This document shows positions 6,134-6,306 of a stretch of 6,306 nt of DNA, in pieces. The DNA comes from Oscillospiraceae bacterium (lineage in GTDB: Bacteria > Bacillota > Clostridia > Oscillospirales > Ruminococcaceae). The translations under genes and the position numbers were made by a program. The stretch is from assembly GCA_019416775.1 (NCBI GenBank), contig DXWR01000114.1, positions 1 through 6,306 on the forward strand, given 5' to 3'. The notes beneath the pieces were generated by a model. That model was not told the DNA's origin, made no database searches, and worked only from the letters and a program-made list of their open reading frames with translations. Every line of letters starts with the position of its first letter. The first letter of the stretch is position 1.

Positions 6134-6306
6134 GTGCGTCATCTCCTTTGTCGGATGGATACAATAACTTGGCCAGCTGCTCCCGGATCCCTTCCAGATT
6201 CATCCCGCCGGTGGAACGAAAGATCTCCTTGCCCCGGTGAAAATACAGGAAAGTGGGCAGCCCTACCACGTCAAACCGCTTGCCCAGTTCTGGGTAGGCG
6301 GAGGTG
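6111..6306 (-). CDS. Thioredoxin family protein, partial (N-terminus missing at right edge)
   Basis: About 64 C-terminal residues are visible. They contain the cis-proline segment FDVVGLPTFLYF, then HRGKEIFRSTGG and the final helix LEGIREQLAKLL. This matches the second half of the thioredoxin fold (strand, cis-Pro loop, hairpin, closing helix). The CxxC active site should be just beyond the right edge and cannot be checked. After the last helix there is a polar tail of about 16 residues (starting YPSDKG), which is not part of the usual fold; its codons contain the ribosome binding site and start of the FTR-like gene. The stop TGA is at 6113-6111, inside that gene. It is upstream in the same transcript, so the pair probably works as thioredoxin and its reductant, though a thioredoxin-like oxidoreductase with another partner remains possible. 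Confidence 0.85.
   Translation of the reverse strand, partial: TSAYPELGKRFDVVGLPTFLYFHRGKEIFRSTGGMNLEGIREQLAKLLYPSDKGDDAHGPNSAE
6143..6149 (-). promoter_or_regulatory. Ribosome binding site that fixes the start of the FTR-like gene
   Basis: AAAGGAG on the minus strand touches the ATG at 6142 with no spacer, too close for initiation there, but is 9 bases from the in-frame ATG at 6133. The shorter 66-residue protein is therefore the likely product. The site lies inside the thioredoxin coding sequence. Confidence 0.75.

Noticed and set aside
6134..6142. Upstream ATG at 6142 as the start of the FTR-like gene
   Set aside because: The AAAGGAG site touches this ATG without any spacer, whereas the in-frame ATG at 6133 has a normal 9-base spacing.

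Overview
The window looks like a piece of a mid-GC Firmicute, most likely a gut-type member of class Clostridia (Oscillospirales/Ruminococcaceae-like). This is inferred from strong AGGAGG-type ribosome binding sites, GC-rich third codon positions (CTG, CGG, GCC), a canonical sigma-A promoter, and the gene content: an M16C peptidase, an AgrC/LytTR two-component pair and a short FTR-like iron-sulfur protein. No taxonomic marker gene is present, so this is not an identification. Bases 1-17 are not genomic: they match the Tn5/Nextera mosaic end used in library preparation, so the left edge is a sequencing or assembly boundary.

Left part (18-3607, minus strand): a two-gene unit read leftward. A 956-residue M16C zinc metallopeptidase (PreP/Cym1-like oligopeptidase) is followed, with a 4-base ATGA stop/start overlap, by an L-cysteine desulfidase of the CyuA/YhaM (UPF0597) family. 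The desulfidase is cut by the left edge after 241 residues. Together they suggest intracellular peptide breakdown coupled to cysteine catabolism.

Middle (3608-5847, plus strand): a 128-base divergent spacer carries a very good extended -10 promoter and a phased ATTTC repeat array. It drives a membrane histidine kinase of the AgrC/ComD-like GHKL class and, directly abutting it (TAAGTG), a LytTR response regulator. A clear intrinsic terminator follows. No pheromone precursor or AgrB-like processing gene is visible, so the input signal is unknown.

Right part (5933-6306, minus strand): a convergent redox pair. The C-terminal part of a thioredoxin (N-terminus with CxxC lies off the right edge) overlaps by 23 bases a 66-residue FTR catalytic-chain-like protein with six cysteines in CPC/CIC/CHC order. 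Between the two convergent units lies a 187-base spacer with the terminator and a second, GC-rich, bulged hairpin that has no U-tract.

No tRNA, rRNA, CRISPR array, insertion sequence or prophage gene is seen. Most of the window is well explained. The parts least explained are the repeat array in the divergent promoter, the cysteine-rich sensor domain, the GC-rich hairpin, and the compact thioredoxin/FTR-like module.
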